NCBI GenBank assembly: GCA_000827205.1
Contig: KN832557.1
Location: forward strand, 720,986 to 784,985
Reading direction: 5' to 3'
DNA from: Plicaturopsis crispa FD-325 SS-3
Lineage: Eukaryota > Basidiomycota > Agaricomycetes > Amylocorticiales > Amylocorticiaceae
DNA: 64,000 bases
Position numbers and translations under genes: made by a program. Of the stretch, positions 1-12,071 are shown piece by piece; the first letter of the stretch is position 1; the number at the start of each line of letters is the position of its first letter. Under the pieces are notes generated by a model. That model was given only the letters and a program-made list of their open reading frames with translations, was not told the DNA's origin and did no database searches.

Positions 1-614
1 NNNNNNNNNNNNNNNNNNNNNNNNNNNNNNNNNNNNNNNNNNNNNNNNNNNNNNNNNNNNNNNNNNNNNNNNNNNNNNNNNNNNNNNNNNNNNNNNNNNN
101 NNNNNNNNNNNNNNNNNNNNNNNNNNNNNNNNNNNNNNNNNNNNNNNNNNNNNNNNNNNNNNNNNNNNNNNNNNNNNNNNNNNNNNNNNNNNNNNNNNNN
201 NNNNNNNNNNNNNNNNNNNNNNNNNNNNNNNNNNNNNNNNNNNNNNNNNNNNNNNNNNNNNNNNNNNNNNNNNNNNNNNNNNNNNNNNNNNNNNNNNNNN
301 NNNNNNNNNNNNNNNNNNNNNNNNNNNNNNNNNNNNNNNNNNNNNNNNNNNNNNNNNNNNNNNNNNNNNNNNNNNNNNNNNNNNNNNNNNNNNNNNNNNN
401 NNNNNNNNNNNNNNNNNNNNNNNNNNNNNNNNNNNNNNNNNNNNNNNNNNNNNNNNNNNNNNNNNNNNNNNNNNNNNNNNNNNNNNNNNNNNNNNNNNNN
501 NNNNNNNNNNNNNNNNNNNNNNNNNNNNNNNNNNNNNNNNNNNNNNNNNNNNNNNNNNNNNNNNNNNNNNNNNNNNNNNNNNNNNNNNNNNNNNNNNNNN
601 NNNNNNNNNNNNNN
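1..614. other. Assembly gap (run of N)
   Basis: The first 614 positions are unresolved bases. The gap removes the 5' part of the first glyoxal oxidase gene. Because the second copy nearby is very similar, the gap may be an assembly collapse of tandem near-identical sequence. Confidence 0.99.
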
Positions 615-1885
615 GGGATTACACAAATAACATCGAAACTGACCTGCCAGGTATTTCCTGTGTTTGATTCAATGGAATCCGATCAAACTTACCTGCCCCC
701 GTAGACATGCCCAACGGTATAGCGCGCGTGTATCCCGCCTCAGGCGCCACCGCGATGATGCCGCTGACCCCAGCCAACAACTACGTGCCCACCATCCTAT
801 TCTGCGGTGGCAGCAACATGTCCGCAGATGACTATGGTAACTACGCCAACCCAGCAATCAACACATGGGAGCACCCTGCATCGAACGACTGCCACAGCAT
901 CACCCCGGAACCTGCTGATGGCTCTTCGCCTCAGTACGTCCAGGACGACGACATGCCCGTCGGTCGCACGATGGGCCAATTCATTATTCTGCCTGATGGC
1001 AAGATGCTCGTTGTGAACGGCGGGAGGAACGGTACTGCAGGCTACGGACAGGCGACCGGCGAATCTGCCAGCCTTGCGCAGATGCCCTTCTGGGAGTCGT
1101 TTGCCGCTGAGCCAGAGGGTCAGCCCGCAATCTACGACCCCTCCAAACCTGCGGGTAGTCGGTGGTCCACGGAGGGTCTCGGCACGTCTAACATCGCGCG
1201 CTTATACCACTCCACCGCCATCCTTCTCCCTGATGCCTCTGTCCTCATCGCCGGATCGAATCCGAACCTGGACGTGAACCTCACATCGCCATTCCCAACT
1301 ACCTACAAGGCGGAGATCTTCTACCCGCCTTACTTTTCTGCGTCTACGCGCCCTGTGCCTACCGGGGTGCCCAAGCAGATCTCATACGGTGGTGACCCCT
1401 TCGACATCACGCTCCCCGCTTCCTCGTACACCGGCAAGGCCGATGACGCCGCGGCCAACACGACCGTCGTGCTCAGCCGCGGTGGATTCACGACTCACGC
1501 GATGAACATGGGCCAGCGCCACCTGCAGCTTAACAACACGTACACCGTCAATAACGACTCGTCGATCACGCTGCACGTCGCGCAGGCGCCGCCGAACGCG
1601 AACCTTCTCACCCCCGGACCGGCGCTGCTCTTCGTTGTCGTCGCAGGGATACCGAGCAACGGCACGATGGTGACCGTCGGGACTGGGAACATGGGCACGC
1701 AGCCGACATCTGCTGCGAGCACGCTGCCCGCGAGCCAAAACCTGTCCACGGCGTCTGGCAGCGGCAGTGGCAGCGGTAACTCGAGCTCAAAGAACGGCGC
1801 GTCTATATATGCGCCGGGCTGGATAGGCGTCATTACATGCGGAATTACCGCACTTGCTGCTCTCTGTGCGTCTCATCTTTCATGA
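615..1885 (+). CDS. Glyoxal oxidase, copy 1 (5' end missing in gap)
   Basis: Secreted copper-radical oxidase of the glyoxal/galactose oxidase family, which oxidises small aldehydes to acids and supplies H2O2 to extracellular peroxidases. Visible exons are 615-650 and 705-1885; the intron (651-704) is at the same phase-1 position as in the complete copy at 6886-8929. The 392-residue second exon carries the Tyr-His copper-ligand motif (ARLYHST) and the distal copper His (GGFTTHAMN), followed by the C-terminal DUF1929 beta-sandwich. It ends in a Ser/Gly-rich stretch plus a hydrophobic tail (about 20 residues), which suggests GPI anchoring. Against copy 2 only a handful of residues differ before the tail, while many third positions differ. 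The N-terminal half, with the Cys of the Tyr-Cys cofactor, lies in the gap, so integrity cannot be judged. Confidence 0.9.
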
Positions 1886-2821
1886 TTCCGTATGGTGCAG
1901 ATGCTGACTCCCTCCATAGTTGCATGATGCCGCATACTTGTAACGTGTGCGTGTATTTCTGCGAACTTATACGCATTATGCCATATTGTCGAATGTATTT
2001 GCATTCTTCGCCCATTGTCAACCCATCGTAACGTTACTTTGCGGTCAATCCAGCGACAGAATATATTTCCTGGGCCACTCCCGATTCGAAGCGTTCTGAA
2101 TGGAGATGCATGGACCTGAATCGACAGACGTCCCGGAGATCCTCCGGGCTCTCAGTGTATATGGACCTCCGATGTCGACTGTCAAGGGAGGAGCAAAAAC
2201 TACTGCAAATCATGAAGTACTCTCGATGATGGAAACTGCTTAGTGACAAGTATTTGTGTGCGTCTTCTGTAGCACCGCTCACCTTGGGGTTTTCTAAGAC
2301 AGAAAGCCCATTCTCAAGGTCGCCGGAGAGTGTGTATGATTGCTTGACGGCGCGCGGCTTGGCTGCCAACCCCACGACTTAAAGTTGCCCTCCGTGACCG
2401 CGCTCGAATCTTCGTTCATGAGGATACTTAGTTGCACCTTTTTGCGATTTAGACAATAGCCAGGTTGGCCTCTTGATTCAGCTGCGACGCCGCGGCTGTC
2501 CTATACAGACCCCGATGCGGCGCGTTGGCGGCGCGCCTCGCGTCCTTCGTACTTCAACTACCACATGTTTAACCAACGACCTACTACCTTACTCTCGCCG
2601 TCGACGCTTCAATATCAACCTCTTTCCGCTCTAAGTACCCTAATCTTCTGCGCTTGAATCATCCTTTGAGAGTGGGCACAAGTTGCAGTTCATCCTCGGT
2701 GAAGTTTTGCTTACCCGACCTCACTTTACCCCAGCTCTATCTTAAATACCAGTCACAATACTAGTGCGACGACTTCCGGAACACATTTCGGGTCGCATGT
2801 CCTCTGTCACTTTCGCGTATC
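1886..2821. other. Intergenic, no confident gene
   Basis: No confident coding sequence. Just after the stop, a short segment resembles the sequence after the second glyoxal oxidase (shared 'gctgactc' context), so the duplication included some 3' flank. A 113-codon minus-strand frame (2034-2375) has no recognisable motif. Around 2403-2440 lies a motif (TTCGTTCATGAGG then TACTTAG) that recurs near 5727-5755. Confidence 0.6.
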
Positions 2822-4757
2822 ATGGAGTCCAAAGTTCGACCCACGCGTGAAGCACAGCGCCGGTGGCAGCTAGTCGCCACTGACCCTGCTGGCGTCGTCG
2901 CTGCATTTTCCATGGATTATGTATGCGTTAATCTTCGTTTCAATATACAGCTTACTGATACGGGTGCCCACGCATTCTTTCCAGTCTTCTGCAGAAAGTC
3001 CAGCCTTGGGAAGAGAAATCTTCCAACTATGCTGTGCTATTGAAGATATCGCTGTGCATGATGCCACACTCTGGAAGGCCCTCGTCGATGCCGGTATCAC
3101 TGACTCGCTGTGTGAGGCTGTCTATACCCTAAAATTGCAGCATACGGATGATTACACCCTGGGAGAAAAGACTCGTGCCATCATCAATTATACGGTAATT
3201 CATGTAACTCTCATTGTCGCGAATTCCTGATACTTAATGTCCAACGTTTAATAGGCACCATCTCCCTATTTCAAGCCGTTTTTTGTTCTTGCGTGTGCCT
3301 CGAAGCACTTTTCTTTGCCGCTGTCCAGCACGGATCTTCGATACATCGCCTCACTGAAGAAACACTGGAGTAAGATGATGAAACGCGTAAGTCACATCTC
3401 TCATGTTGTCCACAAGATATATCAACATCTGTAAATGCAGATATGGGATGAACCAGGGAATTCAATCACGCCAACCGAGGAGTTCGTTCATGAACGTATG
3501 AGCCTCCCGCTACTGTTCAGCATCATTTTTGGACACGATCCTAGTTTCCTCAGGTAACCAGATATGCAGGCTTTATTGAAAACTTCCATATTCACGTTTT
3601 GTAGCGTCCTCGACGATGAGACAGATATGACCATTCCCGTCATCGTTCGATCGTGGGTGGTCTCTACGGACGATCGAGATGCATTCGTCGTTTCGAAGGC
3701 TATGTTCGACCTATGGACGCCTGACGTTCCGCCCCTTCTCCCATACCGAACTGCCAATCCTGCTCCCGCGTCGATATTTTTTCGCGTCATCCAAGGCGCG
3801 GGTCGCGACGACATTGTCGTCAACACCTTCGCATCTCATCTGGGCACCTTGCGGGGTGTCGATGCCAATCACGAACTTCACTTCCTTCTTGTCCTGCTCA
3901 CCGGAAGTCAACGCTTTGAGGAGCCGGGAGAACGCTTTCTTCGCCTGCTCGTTGAATCGAAGCCACTGTGGACCAAGCTCTTCTCACTTATTGCAACTTC
4001 CAATACCGACGATATGTCTACAGAGGACATATGCGTCGTCCAGTACGGTCTGGACGTCATGACGGACACCCTGAAATTGTGCAGTAGTGACACCGCCGAC
4101 TTAATGACTGCAGAATTGGGACGTGCGTGGATAAATGCTGGCGTATTCGATGCCCTGGATGCAATCACATCACATTCATTGACACACAACCTCCCAAGAT
4201 TCAGCGGTGAGTGTACCATATGTACTTAGTCCGGGACATTATCATCTCATCATGGCTGCCAGCTCAACTGCTGCTCATTTTTGTTGGTCTCCGATGCGCC
4301 CTCGACGCGGCGCCCGAGCTAGAGAGCATCCTGAGCGGCCAGCTGCCTCGTCCTCGCATGCTAAGCACTTTGCAAAAGCTAACGGAAACTCATCTACGGG
4401 TCACCGACCTCTTTGCCCCCTCCTTCCTTCTGGCATCTGATATGAAGAAACTGCCTCGAAGTCTTGCTGACCTCGATGCCGTGAGTGTCGGGAGAGCCAT
4501 ACGTGACTGCTCGCAGTATATGCAAGCTCTCGAAACGAGATGCGTTGTTGCAGGACAGTGTGGCCGTCGCGGCTGCGAGGCACGGGCATCATCGAGGTGC
4601 GCCAAATGCAGGAAGATTGCGTACTGCGGACCCAAATGCCAGAAAAAGTGCGTCCCTGGACACTCGCTTTGTATATCGAGTATATCCGGCGTCTAACTGA
4701 GATGTTTCCAGGGATTGGAAGGCCCACAAGTCCGTGTGCTCTGACCAGGCCAGGTAG
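2822..4757 (+). CDS. MYND-type zinc finger protein, seven exons
   Basis: Exons 2822-2920, 2985-3194, 3255-3386, 3441-3553, 3605-4206, 4263-4647 and 4712-4757 sum to 528 codons with consistent phases. The C-terminus is a MYND finger: a Cys-rich run GQCGRRGCEA..SSRCAKCRKIAYCGPKCQ, and after the last intron the DWKAHKSVC half, giving the C-x2-C / C-x3-C / H-x3-C zinc ligands. MYND domains bind Pro-rich partner peptides. The roughly 480 residues before it are mostly alpha-helical in character (many Leu/Ala, armadillo-like appearance), with no enzymatic motif and no SET domain. This arrangement (helical N-terminus, terminal MYND) is common in mushroom-forming fungi, where such proteins are numerous and largely uncharacterised. 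The first ATG was chosen because exon 1 ends at a clean GTATGC donor and joins in frame. Confidence 0.8.
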
Positions 4758-6885
4758 CGTGGCGATAGTCACAAAACACCATCTCTTGCATAGGCGCAAG
4801 TCCATTTTACTGCGTCAACATACCGATTCGTCATAGTCATCAACCGGGCTGTATATGTTATTCTAATGCAGATAATATATCTCGTTACAGTGTAATTACA
4901 ATACCTCGTTCAAGCCCTCCAAATCATGTTTGTACTCCCGGTTTTCCCGTCCACTGACATTGCCTGATATTCAAAAAGGAGGATACGACGACGTACCCTC
5001 TACGCCGTGATGCCATTAACTGTTCTACCGGATTAACCGCTAGAAAATCGAGGCGCGTACATCCAGATCCTTGTGCCTTTGCAAGGTGCTCCGACACGGT
5101 TGATCACGTATACTCCGGAAGCACCTCGCAGGACCACAAGAGACGAAACTGACAGGCCCTTAAAAAGTATATAAGATTCTGGAACATAAATGCGAAGGAT
5201 AAATTCAGCGTACCCCAGAGACTGAAACAGATTTGCCGGGTCAAAGATCCATGCGCAGTAGAATGAAGTTGACTTGGTTGCTTGGCTAGTGGGGGGAGTA
5301 CTGTATTGATTGGGGTCAGCTCCCGGTGTGTTCATATGTGGAGGTCATGGGCAAGTCATGGGTGTAATGTCCTTCCACGACAGGGCGAGCCCCTTACAGC
5401 CATATCGTCTGCATAAGACCAAATGAAACCCAAGTGCTTGCAAGGATGCTCACCTCCAAAAATGGGACCCGAGACTTGAGCAGAATGACCATCCGAGTTT
5501 CGACCGAGAGCAACACTTAGATATCATAAGTGTTGCAGTCTACGTAGAAGATTGTGCTTCTAGTCAAGGGGCCACCCCTTGCTTCTGGTAGTCAAGAGAT
5601 GCACGGAATAGAGTTGAGCGACTTACACTCGACCTAAACACCTCGGTGTGCGAGGCCGCCATCCCTAGCCAGGATCAGCGCCGTCGAAGTCGCCCCTCGA
5701 GTTTGCCGCGGCGTCCCCGCGCTCAACCTTCGTTCATGAGGCTACTTAGCTGCAGCCTCCGCAAAACTTGACATATCGATATCGAGTTGTCAAGGGTGCC
5801 TTCGCAGTTCAAAAACAACCGCGTTAACCTGCGAATCCGGGTGAGGCGTATGCCGTTGACGGACTACGATCGATCGCCGCCCCGGCTGCTGTCAGCTGCA
5901 ATGGACCGATGCCGTACACCTGGCGAACTTGAGTTTAGCGCTGCTGCAATGGGTCGAAGCAAGACCGTCTGCAAAGTCATCACCGTCGCAATGTGCGCAA
6001 AAATACCCACCCACGAGAGATTTTTATAGCGTCGCCGAAAACTAAACTTGGTATCCCCAAGTAGGCCAGCTGCTGAGCAAGTGTTCGAGGAACCCTCCGT
6101 GCGAGGTCTGTCTGTACAGCGGGCCCTGACCCCAATGGAAAGCATGCTCAGCGCTCAATGCCCGAGAATCAGCAGCGAGACGCTGAGGACGCTCGGCACG
6201 GGGAATGGGGGACGATCGGGCCTAAACGATAGCCTCCCCGGCGTTTCAGCATTTCATCGCGGTGAAGCATGTCCTCCGCATGCACTGTGTGCATGCCACG
6301 CAAAAATAAGCAGACCTGCTGACAGCATCTAAGCAAAAATGGCTCACTAGTCGAGTACACAACAAGAACACGTTGCGTATACGCCAGGTATACGCTTTGC
6401 AAGTGCCCTGCAAATCTTGGCAGCCCCGTTTGTCACCGCAGGTCACCGGTCACCGGCCGTACAATCCTCCAGCACAAATCTAGACCGGTGAGTTGACCAC
6501 TGGGGAGCAAGATGTGTCGTTCTAGGCGGTGTAAATCTAGCGCGTTGAGACCGCCCACGACATTCTTGACCAAGAACTCGCCGAGAAGTTTACGATAATT
6601 TGCTTGGAGGTACGTGAAGAACGGAGCAACGGGGAGGATAAAAGACAGAAAAGGCAGAAAAACGGTCTTGGGACACCGAGCGCGGAATTTGATTTGCACT
6701 AGAGCTGTGCGGCGGCACGCACTTTCTCTCTCTTTATACGCCGACGTTGTTTTCACCGTTTCTCAACTCTCTTCAAGACTTCCACCACACGCTCTTTGCT
6801 TTTGGAGAAGACACCCCCCCTCATTACACCCTACCGTCGACCGTAATTTCCCCCCTTCCTCAGCTTTCGAGAGCGGCTCTCTACG
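4758..6885. other. Intergenic, no confident gene
   Basis: About 2.1 kb without a convincing gene. It holds the promoter side of the complete glyoxal oxidase (pyrimidine-rich 6720-6880, with a TTTATAC element near 6730). A 100-codon minus-strand frame (5033-5335) and several short plus-strand frames lack motifs and splice support. The recurrent TTCGTTCATGAGG motif is at about 5733. Confidence 0.5.
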
Positions 6886-8929
6886 ATGCTTTCGACACTG
6901 GCCCTGGGGCTCGCCGTTGCGACATGCGCAGCAGCGCAGTCAGCCGGCAGTTTCGCAGACGGCGGTGACACCGGTGTCAGCGCCATGATGATGTTCCTCG
7001 GAAACGAAGAGAACGTCTACATCCTCGACAAGGTCGAGGGCAACGCCCAACAGATCAACGGTCACCCCGCCTGGGGCTCGGTGTGGAATATTAACACCCA
7101 CCAGAGCACGATCATGGACGTCACGACAAACACCTTCTGTGCTGCCGGTATGCACCTTCCTAACGGCTCGTACTATACCTTCGGAGGAAATGGCGCTGTG
7201 GGGCCAGGTGGAAATATCGGCTCGGTGAAAAGCGCTGGTGGTGCGTCGGCCACGTTCGACGCGACATATCAAGACTACACGGGCAGCAAGGCGGTCCGTG
7301 TCCTCAACCCGTGTACGTCGTCGGATGATATGTCGAGCGACAAGTGCAAGTGGTACGACGACCCCAGCGTGCTCTCCATGCAGAAACAGCGATGGTACGC
7401 CGGTGTCGAGTCCCTTCCTGACGGCAGCGTCGCTATTCTCGGTGGTTTTGTTAACGGCGGCTATGTCAACCGTAATTTCCCCAACACCGACCCCGCGTAC
7501 GAAGGTGGCGCTGCAGAGCCGACGTACGAATTCTTCCCCAGTAAAGGCGATGCGCAGGTCATGCAGTTCATGGTCAAGACTTCAGGTCTGAACTCGTACG
7601 CGCACACCTTCCTCATGCCCTCGGGCAAGATGTTCGTCCAGGCCAATCTGTCCACGATCCTCTGGGACTACACGAACAACGTCGAGACAGATCTCCCAGG
7701 TAATTCCCACGCTACACAACTAGATTTGCCTCAGCTCACCTGCTCTACCAGACATGCCTAACGGTGTCGCTCGAGTGTACCCCGCCTCAGGCGCTACCGC
7801 AATGATGCCGCTGACCCCCGCCAACAACTACGTGCCCACCATCCTTTTCTGCGGTGGCAGCAACATGTCCGCGGATAATTATGGTAACTACGCCAACCCA
7901 GCAATCAACACTTGGGAGCACCCTGCATCGAACGACTGCCACAGCATCACCCCGGAACCTGCTGACGGCTCTTCGCCTCAGTACGTCCAGGACGACGACA
8001 TGCCCGTCGGTCGCACGATGGGCCAATTCATTATTCTGCCTGATGGCAAGATGCTCGTCGTGAACGGCGGGAGGAACGGTACTGCAGGCTACGGACAGGC
8101 GACGGGCGAATCTGCCAGCCTTGCGCAGATGCCATTCTGGGAGTCGTTTGCCGCCGAGCCAGAGGGTCAGCCCGCAATCTACGACCCCTCCAAGCCCGCA
8201 GGCAGTCGGTGGTCCACGGAAGGTCTCGGCACGTCGAACATCGCACGCTTATACCACTCCACCGCCATTCTCCTCCCCGACGCCTCCGTCCTCATCGCCG
8301 GCTCGAACCCGAACTTAGACGTGAACCTCACTTCGCCGTTCCCGACCACCTACAAGGCGGAGATCTTCTACCCGCCCTACTTCTCTGCATCGACGCGCCC
8401 TGTTCCCACCGGCGTACCCAAGCAGATCTCGTACGGCGGTGACCCCTTCGACATCACGCTCCCCGCTTCCTCGTACACCGGTAAGGCCGATGACGCCGCT
8501 GCCAACACCACGGTGGTGCTCAGCCGTGGTGGATTCACGACTCACGCGATGAACATGGGCCAGCGCCACCTGCAGCTTAACAACACGTACACCGTCAACA
8601 ACGACTCGTCGATCACACTGCACGTCGCGCAGGCGCCGCCAAACGCGAACCTCCTCACCCCCGGACCCGCGCTTCTCTTCGTTGTCGTTGCAGGGATACC
8701 GAGCAACGGCACGATGGTGACCGTCGGGACTGGAAGCATGGGCACGCAGCCGACGTCTGCTGCGAGCGTGCTGCCTGCGAGCCAGAACCTGTCCACGGCG
8801 TCTGGCAGCGGCAGTGGCGGCGGTAACTCGAGCTCGAAGAACGGCGCATCTGTATATACGCCGGGATGGATGGGTGTCATGGCGTGTGGATTAACCGCGC
8901 TTGCCGCTCTTTGTACGTCGTTTCTTTGA
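6886..8929 (+). CDS. Glyoxal oxidase, copy 2 (complete)
   Basis: Complete copper-radical oxidase of 663 residues: exons 6886-7699 and 7752-8929, phase-1 intron. Residues 1-18 form a signal peptide ending near AAAQS. Catalytic residues expected from Phanerochaete glyoxal oxidase are all recognisable: Cys85 (NTFCAAGMH) and Tyr171 (QRWYAGVE) for the Tyr-Cys radical cofactor, Tyr439-His440 (ARLYHST), and His536 (GGFTTHAMNM). Kelch-like repeats fill the middle, a DUF1929 domain follows, and the C-terminus has a Ser/Gly linker and a hydrophobic tail consistent with a GPI signal, so the enzyme may stay wall- or membrane-bound. It lies ~5 kb downstream of a near-identical copy with a MYND gene between them. 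Role: extracellular H2O2 supply during lignocellulose decay. The similar galactose oxidase name is possible, but the sequence fits glyoxal oxidase better. Confidence 0.93.
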
Positions 8930-9756
8930 TCATGTTGCGTACGGGTGCTGACTCTTTGAATTCTGCAGTCGCGTGATGCACTATCTAGCGTGTCTATATT
9001 CCTGCTATCTTATTGCGGGCCTGCCCGCAGCTAGCGTTAATTATTTTCCGTGCGGAGGGATGGCGATTAGGACATGGACACTTGGTGCAAAATCTAAATG
9101 CTCTCAGCTTTGTGGACTACTTTTCTCGATACCGGACAGGTGGATTCTATACATACAAAAAATGTCATGTATAATCCAGTGACGCTACACGCACTCTGCG
9201 GGTCGTATACTTTTCGTTGTATGTGGCTTGCAATACCTACCTCTACATACTTAGTAAATGTGATCCGACCTTCGAGCTTTCGTTCGGCGAACACTGTGGT
9301 CGCACACGTATTGCATTGGACTGCAGCACAATCCGACAGCGTAAGCTATCCGCGATCGGACAGTGGAGTGGGGGCTGCAAACAGACAAGTATTGGCCTTT
9401 CGGACTCGGGGGTGGGTCGAACACTCCCACCGTTGGGATTTAAGTAAGTGCGATGCGATGTCGGGCTTCCGAACAGCCGGAGACGCGTCGAGTCGGCAGC
9501 ACTAGGCGCTGAGCGTTTTCCCTTGCAGTATCTTTGCATACTACACAGGACAAGCGAGGAAAGACATTGCGCCAGTCAGTCAAGCGTGCCCCAGATGACC
9601 TCACCTGTTTATCTCAGCCCTCACATGGACGTCCTGTGATCACCATAGTAAGCAGACAGTAAGCTACGCTCGTTCATTGGATCCAGAACCGCACCTCGTC
9701 GAGATACTTAAGACTGCAGCAGGGCCATGGCATGGAGACCTAACACTCGCAGAATC
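8930..9756. other. Intergenic, no gene seen
   Basis: About 0.8 kb between glyoxal oxidase copy 2 and the questin-oxidase-like gene. Open frames on both strands overlap each other and have no motif. I see no RNA gene or repeat. Confidence 0.6.
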
Positions 9757-11363
9757 ATGACCTCAGCACTCGACGACCTCTTTCCTGTCCCGCGCACCGT
9801 CCCATCGCTGCTCGCCCCGCACAACTGGCCCGGGGTGAATGCGGAATCGACCGCGGCGCTGCAGAAGACGCTGAAAGACAACCACGTCAAACACCACGTC
9901 TACTTCAATGACAAAGGGTTCCACAATCACGCCGCGCATCACCTCCTCGCGATATGGGGGCTGGGTGCGAGCGGGCCGGTGATTGAGGCAGCGTACCAGA
10001 CGCACGTCATATACCAGCGCCCCGCGTACAAGTCGCCCGAGCCCATCGGAGAGCACAATTTCACGGAGCATCTGGGCGAGGAAGAGTGAGCATCTACTAG
10101 AGCATCTACTAGAGATCGATACAGCATTAGCGCTGACTTGGAAATCTTTGACAGTTATTACAACGCGTACCTCGAATTCTTCTCCGACGAATTGCGCAAG
10201 AAAGGCGCAGCGGCTGTGCTAGAGGAGCGCGTGTTCGCCGCAAAGGCTAACTTCGATGCAAAGGAGGAGAAGCAGCCCGAGATGGTGAACCGCCTCCTGG
10301 AAGGGTTGTTTCACCCCCTCATCCACGCGGGATATGGCGTCGAATTCGGCGTGCCCGGAGTCCTTGCGGAGGGATTGGCGCAAGCCGCGGTGCATCCCGC
10401 GGGCGCGACTGTGCTCATCCCGCCGTCTTATTTCGAAGGCTTGGATACGGGCAGCGTCGCGACACTGGTGTCGCGCCTCCCCTTCCTCGCCATCAGCGGA
10501 ACCTCGTCGCCGAAGCCTTCCAGCGGGCCCGGGACGCATGCTTTCACGATCTTGGCACGGATCCTGAAGGATCCCCAGTTCGGGCCGAAGAAGAACGATA
10601 CTTTCAAAGGAGTGCTTGGGCGTAGCGGCGAGGCGGTACGGGAGTATGCAGCAGCATGGACTGTCAACGGAGACGACGCCGAAGACGTTGCACAGAAAAT
10701 TGAGCAGCTGTCGTGGGTGGCTTCGATCGTATATGGGGTCGGGGGCCTGCAGAAGGATAGCACATTCAATGCCAACTTTTCTTCGTCAGTGTTTATCCTT
10801 CCATGGAGAGCCGCCGTTGAGCTGACCTCTTCACCGTTTTTAGGATGCATCTCGTCACGTCGTCGCTGTTCCTTCCGTCGTGGGCTGCATCCATTAGCGG
10901 GCCAGCCAAGTCAATTCTTCTCCGCAGCTACTTCGCGTTCATACTGACCTGGTGGATCTCTCTTGGCCGACCCTCCCTCGACTTCAAGAAATTCTACGAA
11001 TCCGCGAGTCCCACCCCCGGCCCACCCGGCCCCCTACCTACTCCGTCAAAAGCGACGTTGCCCTCGCCTTCGTCGCCTGAGGCCCTGACACCGAACCCGT
11101 GGCTCCCTATCGTGCAGAACACGGTGGTGCACCCCAACGAGCACTACTGCAAGCTGCAGCGTGCGCTCGCCCATTACGCGAGGCTCTACGGCACCCGGGT
11201 GCCGGGCGGGGCAGACTTTGCTGCAACTGAATTGGAGGGTGCGGATAAAATTGACGGCACTCTCTTCGTGCGGGCTGCCGGCCTGACTGCGAACGTGCTG
11301 GGGTGGATCAGAGAAGGCGAAGAGTTGGGCAAGTGGAACTTTGACGCACCGGCCCAGCCGTAA
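9757..11363 (+). CDS. Questin oxidase-like protein (AflY/DUF4243 family)
   Basis: Three exons (9757-10085, 10155-10784, 10844-11363) give 492 residues. The N-terminus has the family's LPHNWPG-type opening (here LLAPHNWPGVN) and a His-rich segment (VKHHVYFNDKGFHNHAAHH) followed by LLAIWGLGAS. The middle contains the LFHPLIHAGYGVEF motif and the C-terminal exon the typical HPNEHYCKLQRAL and GTLFVRAAGLT segments. Members include AflY and questin oxidase, which catalyse Baeyer-Villiger-type ring oxidation of anthraquinone-like polyketides, but many basidiomycete members sit outside clusters and have unknown substrates. No polyketide synthase is present in this window. An in-frame upstream ATG at 9727 would add ten residues; 9757 fits homologue length better. 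The first intron contains a short direct repeat (CATCTACTAGAG twice). Confidence 0.85.
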
Positions 11364-12071
11364 AGTAGCCTTGTTCGTGTAAAAAAAATCAATGACGGCT
11401 TGAATAGCAGAATGGCAGTTTCTCTGACCTGGTCTCGGAATTCGACAACAGCGAATATCTGGCATACCCATTAAACCTAGGGAAGCAGTGTAATCTGACC
11501 ACGCTGTTCGCGAGTTCATTGCGCATGCCATGTCACATACGGACGCAGTCTGCTGCCTGAACTTGGAGGCGCGGTTGAATAACATGTACGGCGTGTGCCC
11601 TTGCACAATGGGATTTCCCTGGAAATAAGAAATCAGTTAAGACGAGAATCCTCGGAAAATAGGGCGCCTTTCTCACTGGCGCCCGAGCTGATTCTCCCGT
11701 GCCGACGCCGTAACAACACAGAGAACAAATCAACAACCATTTGACACAGACTTGCCAGCATTCCTCTTCATCTCCGAGTCGCGAGCGACCAGCTTTTTTT
11801 CTATGCCTGTTTAGCCATTGCGTGCGACTTCCGCTCCTTGTATTATCCCTTTTTACAATCGGTGAGTGAGTCGGTAAATCTGAGGAAAAGGGCGCATAGC
11901 CGTTTGTGTTGCCGTATTTTGACGCCGTTACCCGCATGCGCATTTCGATCCGAACGACAATTATCCATCTCACGCGCAATAACGCCTCTTTCACGACGAC
12001 CACGACGACCGCGACGACGTCCATACCTCCCTGGATTCTGCGCTATCTAGCAGCCTGAACAGGGACCAGCC
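11364..12071. other. Intergenic, no gene seen
   Basis: About 0.7 kb of 3' and 5' flank between two plus-strand genes. A 163-codon minus-strand frame has no motif and a run of Val/Arg typical of an antisense shadow of low-complexity DNA. Confidence 0.6.
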
